The notes beneath the pieces were generated by a model, which searched no databases, was not told the origin of the DNA, and saw nothing but the letters and a program-made list of their open reading frames with translations. Below are positions 1 to 7,195 of a stretch of 41,370 nt of DNA, in pieces (position 1 is the first letter of the stretch; the number at the start of each line of letters is the position of its first letter). Source of the DNA: a virus; IMG/VR virus record IMGVR_UViG_3300019458_000060, positions 1 to 41,370 of that record; one strand, given 5' to 3'. The position numbers and the translations under genes were made by a program.

Positions 1-60
1 GCCGCCGCCTCCGCCGCCGCCGCCGCCCGCGCCGCCGCCGCCCGCGCCGCCGCCGCCTCC
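1..60 (+). repeat. 60-base direct terminal repeat, left copy
   Basis: Bases 1-60 are identical to bases 41311-41370. The match does not extend further: position 71 introduces a TAC codon that is absent near the right end. Since 60 is divisible by 3 and the repeat lies inside an open frame, it most simply reflects assembly overlap of a circular or circularly permuted genome. A real in-frame duplication of the Ala tract is the alternative. Confidence 0.85.
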
Positions 61-318
61 GCCGCCGCCTACGCCGCCCGCGCCGCCGCCGCCGCCTTCG
101 CCGCCCGCGCCGCCGCCGCCCGCGCCGCCGCCGCCTCCGCCGCCGCCGCCGACGCCTCCGCCGCCTCCGCCGCCCGCGCCGCCGCCGCCCGCGCCGCCGA
201 CGCCTCCGCCGCCTACGCCGCCCGCGCCGCCGCCGACGATGCCAGCCTCGGCGCGTGGCGGTGGATGCGGGACCTTCTGCTGCGGCTGATCCGCGAGGCG
301 CCGAGCGTGAGACGATGA
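1..318 (+). CDS. C-terminal part of Ala-repeat phage protein (continues from 40753-41370)
   Basis: This is the downstream part of the gene that runs off the right end of the window. Frame 1 is open from base 1 to the TGA at 316-318. About 80 codons encode runs of two to five Ala broken by single Arg, Ser, Tyr, Phe or Asp. A non-repetitive amphipathic tail of about 25 residues (SLGAWRWMRDLLLRLIREA) follows. The right-end portion is exactly 206 codons, so the two pieces join in phase to give 311 residues, or 291 if the 60-base terminal duplication is counted once. The stop overlaps the next ATG (ATGA). The tract should form one long helix; its function is unknown. Confidence 0.8.
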   Translation, partial: AAASAAAAARAAAARAAAASAAAYAARAAAAAFAARAAAARAAAASAAAADASAASAARAAAARAADASAAYAARAAADDASLGAWRWMRDLLLRLIREAPSVRR

Positions 319-1217
319 GCGAGACGACAGCGATTCAATGGACCGACGCGACGTTCAACCCGTGGTGGGGTTGCGAGAAGGTGTCGCCGGGCTGTGCGAA
401 CTGCTACGCGGAGCGTGACGCGAAGCGGTATGGACATGACGTGTGGGGGCCCTCGCCACGCCGCTACTTCGGGGACAAGCATTGGCGCGAGCCGGTCCGG
501 TGGAACCGCGAGGCCGAGGCGTCCGGCGTCCGTCGTCGCGTGTTCTGCGCGAGCATGGCGGACGTGTTTGAGGACCGGCGCGACCTTGACGCCGAGCGGG
601 CCCGTCTGTTCACACTCGTCGAGGAGACTCCCTCTCTCGACTGGCTCCTCCTCACAAAGCGGCCCGAGCGCGTCGCCTCACTCGTTCCCGGCTCTTGGAT
701 CAAAGAGATCTTCCCCGAAAACGTCTGGATGGGCACGAGCGTCGAGAGCCCCGACTACCTCGTGCGCGTCGAGGCGCTCATTGAGATCCCGGCGTTCCTC
801 CACTTCGTCTCGTACGAACCAGCGCTCGCTAGCGTCGACTTCTCGCCGTACCTACGCGACCCTGGCGCGAAACTCGACTGGATCATCGTCGGCGGGGAGA
901 GCGGGCAGAAGGCGCGACCGTTCGATGTCGAGTGGGCTCGCGGTGTTATCTCCGCGTCGAGAGACCGCTGCGCCGTATTCGTGAAGCAACTCGGCGCGGT
1001 CGTGTCATGGAACGGATGCCAGGGAGGCTACGGAAGAGGACCGAGTAACGTCTGGCCGACCACTGATGGCGTAATCGAGGATTCGAAGATGCCTGGGCAG
1101 TGGAGAAAGTACCTCGCTGATCGCAAGGGAGGCGATCCGTCCGAGTGGCCGGTCGACCTCCGTGTCCGCGAGTTTCCACGTTCTCCCGCTTTGACTGTAG
1201 GGAGGCTTTTCCCGTGA
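315..1217 (+). CDS. Phage Gp37/Gp68 family protein (DUF5131)
   Basis: A 300-residue protein of the Gp37/Gp68 (DUF5131) family. Recognisable blocks in order are WTDATFNPWWGC (9-20), a cysteine cluster C20-x6-C27-x2-C30, LLLTKRPER, WMGTSVES, SYEPAL, IVGGESG and VFVKQLG. The cysteine cluster suggests a bound metal or Fe-S cluster, and the family is often compared with radical SAM proteins, but its biochemical role in phages is not established. The ATG at 315 overlaps the preceding stop (ATGA). A longer in-frame start at 255 would intrude into the Ala-repeat gene and is less likely. It lies just upstream of a cytosine methyltransferase, so a nucleic-acid modification role is possible; that is inference from context. 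Confidence 0.93.
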   Translation: MSETTAIQWTDATFNPWWGCEKVSPGCANCYAERDAKRYGHDVWGPSPRRYFGDKHWREPVRWNREAEASGVRRRVFCASMADVFEDRRDLDAERARLFTLVEETPSLDWLLLTKRPERVASLVPGSWIKEIFPENVWMGTSVESPDYLVRVEALIEIPAFLHFVSYEPALASVDFSPYLRDPGAKLDWIIVGGESGQKARPFDVEWARGVISASRDRCAVFVKQLGAVVSWNGCQGGYGRGPSNVWPTTDGVIEDSKMPGQWRKYLADRKGGDPSEWPVDLRVREFPRSPALTVGRLFP

Positions 1218-1251
1218 ACGAGTCCACGAAGCAAGGGAAGGGGGCGTAGGT

Positions 1252-2484
1252 GTGGCTTCACGTCCCGCGCGAGTGCTGTCCTGCTTCTCCGGCGTCGGCA
1301 GCCTCGACCTCGCTCACCGACTCGTTTTTCCAGACGCTCGCGTCGTCTGCTACATCGAACGGGAGATCCCTGCGGTGGCAGGGCTGGCGGCGCGCATGGC
1401 GGACGGGTCGCTTCACCCCGCTCCGGTGTGGTCAGACGTTAGAACCGTCCCCGACGTGGTTCGCGCCGAGTGGGTCGTCGGTGGATTCCCGTGCCAGGAC
1501 CTCTCCTCCGCCGGCAAGCGCGGGGGGATCGGCGGCGCCCGAAGCGGACTCTTCTACGCGATGCTCGACGCGGCCGAGCGGTGCGGAGCGCGATACCTGT
1601 TCCTCGAGAACGTCCGAGGGATCCTCTCTGCCGACGGGGTGGATGGCGAAGTGGACGCCGACGGGATGGGTGACGGAGCCGACGCTGTTCGAGCCATCGC
1701 CTCCGTTTCGTGGGCGCTGGCCGACGGCGGCTTCGATGCGGAGTGGGTATGTCTTCGCGCGTCCGCCGTTGGCGCTCCGCACGGTCGGGACCGGTGGTTC
1801 TGCCTCGCGTGGCGCGTGGCCGACGCCTCAAGCGCACGACACGGAGAGCCCGAAGTCGGCGGCGCAGATCGCGGCGATGCGCGCGATTGGCCCCGGCGTG
1901 GCGAACCTGAACGAGGCTGTCCTGAAGTGGCCGACCCCGAAGGCGAAGACGGGCGGGGCGAACTCCAAGAGGGGCGAGCGTGGCGCGGGCGGGCCGGATC
2001 TACAAGAGACGGCGCGAACATGGCCGACCCCCGCGTGCCGGGACGACAAGGGCGCGAACGCGAGCGACACGCACTCGACGGATCAACTCCCGAATGTCGC
2101 GGTGCGTTGGCCGACCCCGAGCGCGATGGACTCCATCGGATCGCGGAACGCGACATCGACGAGGCCCAAGGGCTCGGCGCATCACGACGGGACGACGCTG
2201 ACCGACGCGGCGCTGACCTTCCCCTGTTCCCCCCAGGACCCGGCGAGTGGGCCGATGGCGGAGGCGGTCGGATGCTCCCTCTCGATCGAGACGCTGCCCG
2301 ATGGGTCGAGGTGCTTGCGGAAAGGCCCGACCTCGCGCCGGCGGTTGAACCCGGCGTTCGTGGAGTGGCTCATGGGGTGGCCGATAGGGTGGTGCGACTA
2401 CGCGGCGCTGGAAACGGAGTCGTGGTTCTCCAAGGTGCGGTCGCTCTACGACTGCTTTGCCGAAGGGCCGGAGTGACACCGTGA
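1252..2484 (+). CDS. DNA cytosine-C5 methyltransferase
   Basis: A 410-residue protein that should transfer a methyl group from SAM to C5 of cytosine in DNA. Motif I is SCFSGVGSLDL (10-20). Motif IV is GGFPCQ with catalytic Cys81. Motif VI is LENV (118-121). Motif VIII is APHGRDR (175-181). The C-terminal VADRVVRLRGAGNGVV fits motifs IX-X. Between VIII and IX lies a variable target-recognition region with four (V/M/L)AD(A/P) repeats. The GTG start at 1252 follows an AG-rich stretch; a GTG at 1250 opens a different frame. The stop overlaps the next gene (GTGA). A probable role is protecting phage DNA from host restriction. Oddly, a second open frame over the C-terminal half also looks methyltransferase-like (see 1736-2476). 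Confidence 0.92.
   Translation: MASRPARVLSCFSGVGSLDLAHRLVFPDARVVCYIEREIPAVAGLAARMADGSLHPAPVWSDVRTVPDVVRAEWVVGGFPCQDLSSAGKRGGIGGARSGLFYAMLDAAERCGARYLFLENVRGILSADGVDGEVDADGMGDGADAVRAIASVSWALADGGFDAEWVCLRASAVGAPHGRDRWFCLAWRVADASSARHGEPEVGGADRGDARDWPRRGEPERGCPEVADPEGEDGRGELQEGRAWRGRAGSTRDGANMADPRVPGRQGRERERHALDGSTPECRGALADPERDGLHRIAERDIDEAQGLGASRRDDADRRGADLPLFPPGPGEWADGGGGRMLPLDRDAARWVEVLAERPDLAPAVEPGVRGVAHGVADRVVRLRGAGNGVVVLQGAVALRLLCRRAGVTP
1736..2476 (+). CDS. Overlapping +1 frame inside methyltransferase gene, with WPTP motifs
   Basis: In the frame one base ahead of the methyltransferase, an ORF is open from 1250 to 2476. From about ATG 1736 it stops looking like noise. It has four WPTP motifs (WPTPQAHD at 1817, WPTPKAK at 1928, WPTPACRDD and WPTPSAMD) and ends with LNPAFVEWLMGWPIGW followed by DYAALETESW. 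From memory, WPTP repeats and NPxFVEWLMGxPxGW occur in phage cytosine methyltransferases and in proteins annotated near them. Each WPTP is encoded by the same bases as a VADA/VADP-like motif in the main frame (TGGCCGACSCC). It could be a dual-coded protein, a frameshift-accessed alternative C-terminus, or the remains of an ancestral frame. Whether it is translated is unknown. Confidence 0.4.
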   Translation: MRSGYVFARPPLALRTVGTGGSASRGAWPTPQAHDTESPKSAAQIAAMRAIGPGVANLNEAVLKWPTPKAKTGGANSKRGERGAGGPDLQETARTWPTPACRDDKGANASDTHSTDQLPNVAVRWPTPSAMDSIGSRNATSTRPKGSAHHDGTTLTDAALTFPCSPQDPASGPMAEAVGCSLSIETLPDGSRCLRKGPTSRRRLNPAFVEWLMGWPIGWCDYAALETESWFSKVRSLYDCFAEGPE

Positions 2485-3125
2485 ACGAGCCGACGAAGGA
2501 AGCGCTGGAAGCGGCGCGCAAGATCCGCGTCAACCTCGCCGCGATGCTCGACCACGGGTACGGCTGGATACTCAATGACGATCACATGACCGACAAGATC
2601 GACGGGCTCCTCGCCCGTGCCCTCGACGCCTTCCGCGCCGCGCGCCCCACAAAGGCGGGACAACCGTACGACCATGAGCGCGCGACAGCCAACGTGCGGT
2701 CGCGGTGGCCGAGCGTATCTCCGGTCACTCTCGCACGGTGTATGGAGACGATACGGGCGTGCGACGAGAAGGTTGGCGACGATGGACTCTGCTCGTGCTG
2801 CCGCGAGATGGCGGATCATCTGGCAGCGGCGTACGACCACGGTGCCGCGGGACGGTTACCCTCCGGTCAGGTTCTGTCCGCGCGCCCCGAGTCCGAGGTC
2901 GAGAGGGCACTGAAAGCCCACCACTCCGCCTGCCGCACCTACGCAGAGGCCCTGCTTCCTCGACTTGGGTCGCCCGAGGAGAAGATGCTCATGGGTGCGA
3001 CGCATTGGCCCGCGCATCTTGCTGCTGGCGCTCTCCGACAGGAGGTCGCGCGAACCCGTGCCGCCCTCCTCGCCGCCGAGCGCGCGGCGGGCGGGAACGA
3101 CGAGACGAAGGGAGAGGTGACGTGA
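2481..3125 (+). CDS. Hypothetical protein
   Basis: A 214-residue protein I do not recognise. It is mostly helical, with Ala-rich stretches and a Cys group CSCC around residue 100 (DDGLCSCCREMADHL). The GTG at 2481 overlaps the methyltransferase stop in a GTGA junction, which I prefer to the in-frame codon at 2457 because it matches the rest of the operon. If the alternative methyltransferase frame ending at 2476 is used, the gap is 4 bases. Its end overlaps the next gene, so it is translationally coupled on both sides. Confidence 0.75.
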   Translation: MNEPTKEALEAARKIRVNLAAMLDHGYGWILNDDHMTDKIDGLLARALDAFRAARPTKAGQPYDHERATANVRSRWPSVSPVTLARCMETIRACDEKVGDDGLCSCCREMADHLAAAYDHGAAGRLPSGQVLSARPESEVERALKAHHSACRTYAEALLPRLGSPEEKMLMGATHWPAHLAAGALRQEVARTRAALLAAERAAGGNDETKGEVT

Positions 3126-3469
3126 AGCACAACATCGAGTACGTCGTCTGGTATCGACGTGGTGCTGCCCCGAAGCGTGGGGTCGTGGCACCATCGCTCA
3201 AGAGAGCCATCGGATGGTCGAGGATGCCCCCGCACAACGGCTGGAGGTTCGATCATGTAGAACGAGTCACGACAAACAGCGAGGTCGTACTTGTCGCTGG
3301 ATCCAGACACGAACCGTGCCTGAACTGTGGTGGTTTGGGCGGAGGAATTGATCCTACTGACGTTGGTTGGACGTGCGTCCGCTGCGGTGGAACCGGGAGA
3401 GTCGAGACACCGAAGCGCTTGATCCGCGCTCGTCGCGCAGAGCGCGCGAAAGGGACGGTGGGATCGTGA
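3122..3469 (+). CDS. Small protein with CxxCxG zinc-ribbon motifs
   Basis: A 115-residue protein of unknown function. The N-terminal two thirds has no recognisable motif. The C-terminal part carries two CxxCxG-like knuckles (CLNCGGLGGG and CVRCGGTG), as in DnaJ-type zinc-binding modules, then a basic tail (RLIRARRAERAKG). It starts with GTG overlapping the preceding TGA, after the AG-rich GAAGGGAGAGGTGAC sequence, which can serve as ribosome-binding site. Binding of zinc and possibly nucleic acid or protein is inferred from the cysteines only. Confidence 0.72.
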   Translation: MKHNIEYVVWYRRGAAPKRGVVAPSLKRAIGWSRMPPHNGWRFDHVERVTTNSEVVLVAGSRHEPCLNCGGLGGGIDPTDVGWTCVRCGGTGRVETPKRLIRARRAERAKGTVGS

Positions 3470-3696
3470 CTCGACGAATCCGTGGCACCTGTTCCTACTG
3501 CCGCCGTGAGGTGGGGACCCACGGGCATCCAGAGGATCGCTGTGTTCGTTTGGCGAACCGACACCGCGAAGGTTGGTTCGCTGGTCTCCTTCGTGACAAT
3601 CCATGTCCCGGATCGAACTGCACGGCGATCCTGTCGCGCGAGCAGAGGGACGAGGCGGACGCACTTGGACGAACCGAGAAGAAGGTGACCCCGTGA
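3466..3696 (+). CDS. Small Cys-rich hypothetical protein
   Basis: A 76-residue protein starting MTRRIRGTCSYCRREVGTHG. The pairs CSYC and, further on, CPGSNC, plus His residues, suggest a small zinc-binding fold. It starts with GTG overlapping the preceding TGA and ends overlapping the next GTG, so it belongs to the coupled run of small genes from 2481 to 4398. No function can be assigned. Confidence 0.68.
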   Translation: MTRRIRGTCSYCRREVGTHGHPEDRCVRLANRHREGWFAGLLRDNPCPGSNCTAILSREQRDEADALGRTEKKVTP

Positions 3697-4190
3697 CCTC
3701 GACCGACCCCGTTCGCGCGCTCGTGGAGGCGGTGCGGGCGCTGTTCATCTTGGAGATGGACGTGCGCGAGCGGCCCAGCATCGGCCACGCGTACGTCTGC
3801 GACCGATGCGGTGCGAAGGGCGACAAGGACGAGAACGGCCGCTGGAGCGTCGGCGCTAACGGGAAGCGGTACGAACCGCAACACCGCTCCTCTTGTCCGT
3901 GGGCGGTTCTCCGCGCGGCCCTCGTAGCCATCGACGCGAAGCAGGTGGCGGACGTGGATGCGCTGTGCGACGCGCACGGCCAAGGCCAAGAGAGCGCGAT
4001 TCAAGATGTGCGCGGGATCATCGCTGCGCTCGAACCGCTCTACACCGACGAGATGTGGAGGAGAGCCTTGCTTGCCGTGGAGTCTCGACTGCCGCCCGTA
4101 CCCCCGCCAGCGCCGAGTGCCCCGCGCGCCGACGAACACACGGACGCCGAGGAAGCGGGGGGAGAGGCGAGGGAGAACGGAGGTGGATGA
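3693..4190 (+). CDS. Hypothetical protein with CDRCG motif
   Basis: A 165-residue unknown protein. It contains a CDRCGAKGDKDENG segment near residue 35, and SSCPW about 30 residues later, which together could bind zinc. It ends in a Pro/Ala/Glu-rich low-complexity tail. The GTG start at 3693 overlaps the preceding stop; an in-frame ATG at 3603 would overlap that gene by about 90 bases and is rejected. Confidence 0.72.
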   Translation: MTSTDPVRALVEAVRALFILEMDVRERPSIGHAYVCDRCGAKGDKDENGRWSVGANGKRYEPQHRSSCPWAVLRAALVAIDAKQVADVDALCDAHGQGQESAIQDVRGIIAALEPLYTDEMWRRALLAVESRLPPVPPPAPSAPRADEHTDAEEAGGEARENGGG

Positions 4191-4398
4191 GACCGTGTTG
4201 ACACGCGAGGAGATGCGCGCACTTGCGGACCGGGCCTTGCGACAGGCTTTTTTGGAGCGGAGTGCCATGAAGTTCGCCAACTACGACCAGCGCGCCCGAA
4301 CGTACGAGCGCCTCGCAGACGCGGCCGACGCCGTCGATGCGATGCTCGCACGCGACGAGCACTACTCCATGTGGGGAGAGCCCGGGGCTGGGGCGTGA
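4183..4398 (+). CDS. Small hypothetical protein
   Basis: A 71-residue helical, charged protein (MDETVLTREEMRALADRALR...) with no motif I recognise. The GTG at 4183 overlaps the preceding gene by 8 bases and sits behind AACGGAGGTG-type ribosome-binding sequence. GTG 4195 is an alternative start giving a protein shorter by four residues. Confidence 0.65.
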   Translation: MDETVLTREEMRALADRALRQAFLERSAMKFANYDQRARTYERLADAADAVDAMLARDEHYSMWGEPGAGA

Positions 4399-4429
4399 AG
4401 GTGTCCGTGTCGCGCGGTAGCGTCCCCGG

Positions 4430-4978
4430 GTGCGCGCGGCCCCCTCCCCGCCGGCCCGCCTCTCGGCCGCCGAAGCCCGGCGCTTCCTCATCGCTCGGCG
4501 CGGGCTCCGTGCCCCGTTCCCGGCCCTCCGTAGGGGGCCCCGGAAGCAGCGGGCGGAGGGGGCGGCCTCGGGTACCTCCGACGGTTCCGGCTCGCCTACG
4601 GCCAGTTCTGGCGGCCGGCGAGCCAGCCGCGCGAGCCCCGAGGAAGAGCGCCTCGTGGCCGACCTACGCCTACGCGGGGCCGATCCCCCGGCTCGGGACG
4701 CCCGCTACGGTCTCGTCGACCTCGACGGGACGGTGAGGCGCTACCGATTCGATCTCGGCTGGCCCGATCTACGTCTCGCCGTGGAGGTCCAGGGCGGCGT
4801 CTGGAGCCGTGGGGCGCACGGCCGTCCCTCGAACCTCGAACGCGACGCCGAGAAGGCCGCGCTCGCAGCGGCGCGCGGCTGGACGGTCGTCCCGATCACG
4901 AACGCGATGATCCGGTCGGGTCGCGGACTCCGCCTCGTCCTGGCGGTGCTCGAGCGCCTGCGGACTACGGGACCTTGA
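4430..4978 (+). CDS. PD-(D/E)XK-type (DUF559/Vsr-like) endonuclease
   Basis: A 182-residue protein. The last 110 residues match the small phage nucleases related to DUF559/Vsr: an acidic helix (SPEEE, 69-73), then RFDLGWPD with Asp108, then LAVEVQGG with Glu119-x-Gln121, and a basic helix ERDAEKAALAAARGW around Lys142. These are the expected D...ExK/Q active-site elements, so metal-dependent DNA cleavage is likely. The first 65 residues are low-complexity Ala/Pro/Arg. The GTG at 4430 is the first start after an in-frame stop at 4418-4420, leaving a 31-base gap from the upstream gene; a later start is possible. It ends the early operon and overlaps the convergent minus-strand gene by 14 bases. 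Confidence 0.8.
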   Translation: MRAAPSPPARLSAAEARRFLIARRGLRAPFPALRRGPRKQRAEGAASGTSDGSGSPTASSGGRRASRASPEEERLVADLRLRGADPPARDARYGLVDLDGTVRRYRFDLGWPDLRLAVEVQGGVWSRGAHGRPSNLERDAEKAALAAARGWTVVPITNAMIRSGRGLRLVLAVLERLRTTGP

Positions 4979-5249
4979 GCTTCGCAGCCGCCACGATCGC
5001 CTTCTCTCGGTCAGACAGGCCGACGACGTCGTCGGGAAGCCTCGCCCCAGGGATGCTCGGGTCCTGCCCCTGTAGGAAGTAGAGCCGCGCCAGCGCGAGC
5101 ACGAACGCGAACGCGTCCGGCACGATCTCGTCCCACGGCGCAGGGAGAGCGAAGAGGCCGATCCAGACCGGCACCTTCACAGCGAGCCAGGAGATTGCGA
5201 ACGTCACGAGCACTTGCCAGCCGGAACGCTCGACGAACGTCTTCAGCAT
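4965..5249 (-). CDS. Small membrane protein, holin candidate
   Basis: A 94-residue protein with one clear hydrophobic segment (about 12-36, VLVTFAISWLAVKVPVWIGL) and a second (about 45-60, FAFVLALARLYFL), followed by a soluble C-terminus rich in Asp/Lys. The size and two helices would suit a holin, but no family signature is visible. The ATG is preceded by TAGGAGACACACG, a good ribosome-binding site. It is the last gene of the minus-strand operon, 10 bases after the serine protease. Confidence 0.65.
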   Translation of the reverse strand: MLKTFVERSGWQVLVTFAISWLAVKVPVWIGLFALPAPWDEIVPDAFAFVLALARLYFLQGQDPSIPGARLPDDVVGLSDREKAIVAAAKLKVP

Positions 5250-5259
5250 CGTGTGTCTC

Positions 5260-6198
5260 CTAGACCGCGAGCTCGACGTCGAGGCGGTCGAGTACCTCTC
5301 GGAACGGGTTCGCGTACGTGAAGTCCTCTCCGCTCGCGTCGCGACCGCCAGCGAAGAGGAGTGCGACGACGCGGCCGTCGCGCAGGACGACGAAGGATCC
5401 GGAGTCGCCGGGGCCCGAGAAGTCGCTGGTCGGTCCGCCGCTCACCTCGATCTGATCGTCGAATCGCATGAGGCCTTGGTCGTATCCGACCGAGAGTCCG
5501 TCGACCTCGACGGCGGTCACGCGACCTTTCGTCGCCTCGGTGGTCCTGCCGATCTTCAGCACCTCGACACCCAAGAGATCCTCGGCGGGTCCGAGATACG
5601 TCCCGCTGAGGTTCGCGTTGATCGCCCCGTTGAGCGATGGAGCCGTCACGATGGACTCGTCGACGCGCAGGAACGCGGCGTCGACGATGTTCCGCGAGAC
5701 TAGCGACAGCGGGACGTGGCGCTCGAGGACGGAGACGAGGTCTCCCGTCGTACCGAACGGCTGTCCGGTGCGGTGACCGATCGTCGCGCGGCCCTCGTCG
5801 GCTCCGACGTGCGAGTTCGTGACGATCCCGAGACGACGCGAGACGCGATCACGTCCGAACCCGCCGAGCGTCCCGACGAACGGGCGCGCCGCCATCCCGA
5901 TTTGCAGTCCGGCCTCGAGCGGACGGATCCGGCTCTGTAGCCGCTGCTTGAGCGTCGGGCGCTTCGTGACCGTGACGATCCGGACGTTCCGCTCTCCTTC
6001 CGGCGCGAGCGCGGCCATCGGTTCGGCGGCCTCGAGAGACGTCGCACGGACGACAAGGACGTGCTCTCCGTCCTCGCGTCTGCCGATCCCGAGGCCCACG
6101 CCCTCCGGATACTGCGGAGCGGAGAGCGGGAAGATGCCGCGACGCGCGATCGTCTCGCGTACCGCCGACTTGATCCCGCGGACGTCACCAGGCGTCAC
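5260..6198 (-). CDS. Trypsin-like serine protease
   Basis: A 312-residue protein with the chymotrypsin/trypsin-fold peptidase pattern. The catalytic His130 is in VTNSHV, Asp173 in NIVDAAFLRVD and Ser266 in GPGDSGSFVV, with the usual downstream GRVVALLFAGG strand. The blocks KIGRTTEATKGRVTAVEVDG and NSHVGADEGRATIG resemble the Nal1-like group of bacterial serine peptidases, by recall. No signal peptide is visible, so it may act in the cytoplasm or in the particle. The GTG start overlaps the stop of the upstream lipoprotein (GTGA). Its substrate is unknown: virion maturation, host-protein cleavage and a moron-type role are all possible. A capsid protease role seems less likely, because it is far from the head genes. 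Confidence 0.85.
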   Translation of the reverse strand: MTPGDVRGIKSAVRETIARRGIFPLSAPQYPEGVGLGIGRREDGEHVLVVRATSLEAAEPMAALAPEGERNVRIVTVTKRPTLKQRLQSRIRPLEAGLQIGMAARPFVGTLGGFGRDRVSRRLGIVTNSHVGADEGRATIGHRTGQPFGTTGDLVSVLERHVPLSLVSRNIVDAAFLRVDESIVTAPSLNGAINANLSGTYLGPAEDLLGVEVLKIGRTTEATKGRVTAVEVDGLSVGYDQGLMRFDDQIEVSGGPTSDFSGPGDSGSFVVLRDGRVVALLFAGGRDASGEDFTYANPFREVLDRLDVELAV

Positions 6199-6590
6199 CG
6201 AGGCACCTCGACGGGGCTAGAGAGCTTGCGGGTGACTCGGTTCGACGCGTCGAGGACCGCGATCACGAGCCAGCGTCCTTGTCCGTCCTCGACTTTCCAT
6301 CGTGCCGTCGCGTCGGACGCGGAACCGGCGGGGACGATCTCGTCTGGCGCGCGCCCAACGGCTGCCGTCGCCTCGGCGAGCGTTGCGCCGACAGCGATTC
6401 GATCGAGGACATCCGAGACGCTTGCCGGCGGGGGCGCTGGCGGCGGAGTCGGAGACGGCGGGGGCTCCGGCGGCGGGGCGGGAAGCGTAGGCGGCGCTGC
6501 CGGCGGGAGATCGGGCGGCAGCGTCGGCGGCGGAACGGGGGCGCACGCCGCGAGAAGGAGGGCGAGGAGGAGTCCTCGGCGGAGCGTCAC
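6195..6590 (-). CDS. Pro-rich lipoprotein with BamE/SmpA-like domain
   Basis: A 131-residue protein. The N-terminus MTLRRGLLLALLLAAC is a lipoprotein signal with lipobox LAAC (Cys16). A roughly 40-residue Pro-rich spacer (18-57) follows. The C-terminal domain (about 60-131), with VSDVLDRIAVGATLAEA, then ARWKV and WLVIAVLDASNRVTRK, resembles the SmpA/OmlA/BamE fold. It should be exported and lipid-anchored. The Pro-rich linker recalls outer-membrane spanins, but the folded BamE-like domain does not fit a simple Rz1. The GTG start overlaps the preceding stop (GTGA). Confidence 0.8.
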   Translation of the reverse strand: MTLRRGLLLALLLAACAPVPPPTLPPDLPPAAPPTLPAPPPEPPPSPTPPPAPPPASVSDVLDRIAVGATLAEATAAVGRAPDEIVPAGSASDATARWKVEDGQGRWLVIAVLDASNRVTRKLSSPVEVPR

Positions 6591-7123
6591 GGGCAGCGAG
6601 GCACCTGGCAGATTCCGCCGTGGCACGCCGAGCGAGCGAAGCCCGCGCGTTTTACCGCGACGGGTTCGCATCCGGCCGCCTTCGGCGCGGCCTGCGGTGC
6701 GGGCGCAGGCGCGCACGGATCCGGCGCCGCCTGCGGGATCGGCACGACCGCCTTGCGAACTCGGCGGGTCTGCGTCTCCCATTTCGTGACCGGGACCTGG
6801 ACCTGTTCGTCGACGTCGACGAACTGCGGGGCGGCTGACATCGGAGCGGCCTGCGGCGCCGTCGGGGGCCCGACCGTCCACGTCGTCCCGTCCCACACGA
6901 CTCCGCCCTTCAGCCGGAAGTGAGGCCCGAGCGGGACGTTGATGCCGATGATCTCCTGGGGCCCGGCGTCGGTCGGCTGTGCGTCGAGTGCGGAGATCAC
7001 GCCGCCGCTGACGGATCCGTCCGAACGAACGACCGCGGCTCGCGCGCCGGTCGACGCGGTCGACCAGCACGCGGAGAGCGGGGCGGCGAGGAAGAGAACG
7101 AGAAGAAGGGCGACGCGTCGCAT
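6587..7123 (-). CDS. Putative lipoprotein
   Basis: A 178-residue protein with lipoprotein signal MRRVALLLVLFLAAPLSAC (lipobox LSAC, Cys19). The mature part is Ala/Pro-rich with several Cys in the last 45 residues, including ACHGGICQVPRCP at the end. I recognise no domain. The ATG has a strong ribosome-binding site (AGGAGG, 5-base spacer), unlike the coupled junctions nearby. Together with the long inverted repeat upstream (7196-7245) this suggests an independently expressed unit: two lipoproteins, the protease and a membrane protein. Confidence 0.78.
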   Translation of the reverse strand: MRRVALLLVLFLAAPLSACWSTASTGARAAVVRSDGSVSGGVISALDAQPTDAGPQEIIGINVPLGPHFRLKGGVVWDGTTWTVGPPTAPQAAPMSAAPQFVDVDEQVQVPVTKWETQTRRVRKAVVPIPQAAPDPCAPAPAPQAAPKAAGCEPVAVKRAGFARSACHGGICQVPRCP

Positions 7124-7195
7124 GGGAGCCTCCTGTGCCTCTCGACGAATCGGGAGCGTAGCACCGTTCCCGCCGTGGGGTACGCTGTTCTTGTC

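Noticed and set aside
1-240. CRISPR-like or satellite repeat
   Set aside because: The repeat is a run of GCC codons with no spacers, and it is in frame within a protein gene.
1250-2476. Methyltransferase broken by a sequencing frameshift
   Set aside because: The main frame is open throughout and has both the early motifs and a plausible motif IX-X end, so an error is not required; kept as a dual-frame finding instead.
4395-4736. Coupled GTGA ORF overlapping the nuclease start
   Set aside because: It is Pro/Arg/Ser-rich with no motif; the nuclease frame carries the recognisable active site. The short GTGA overlap remains a weak argument for it.
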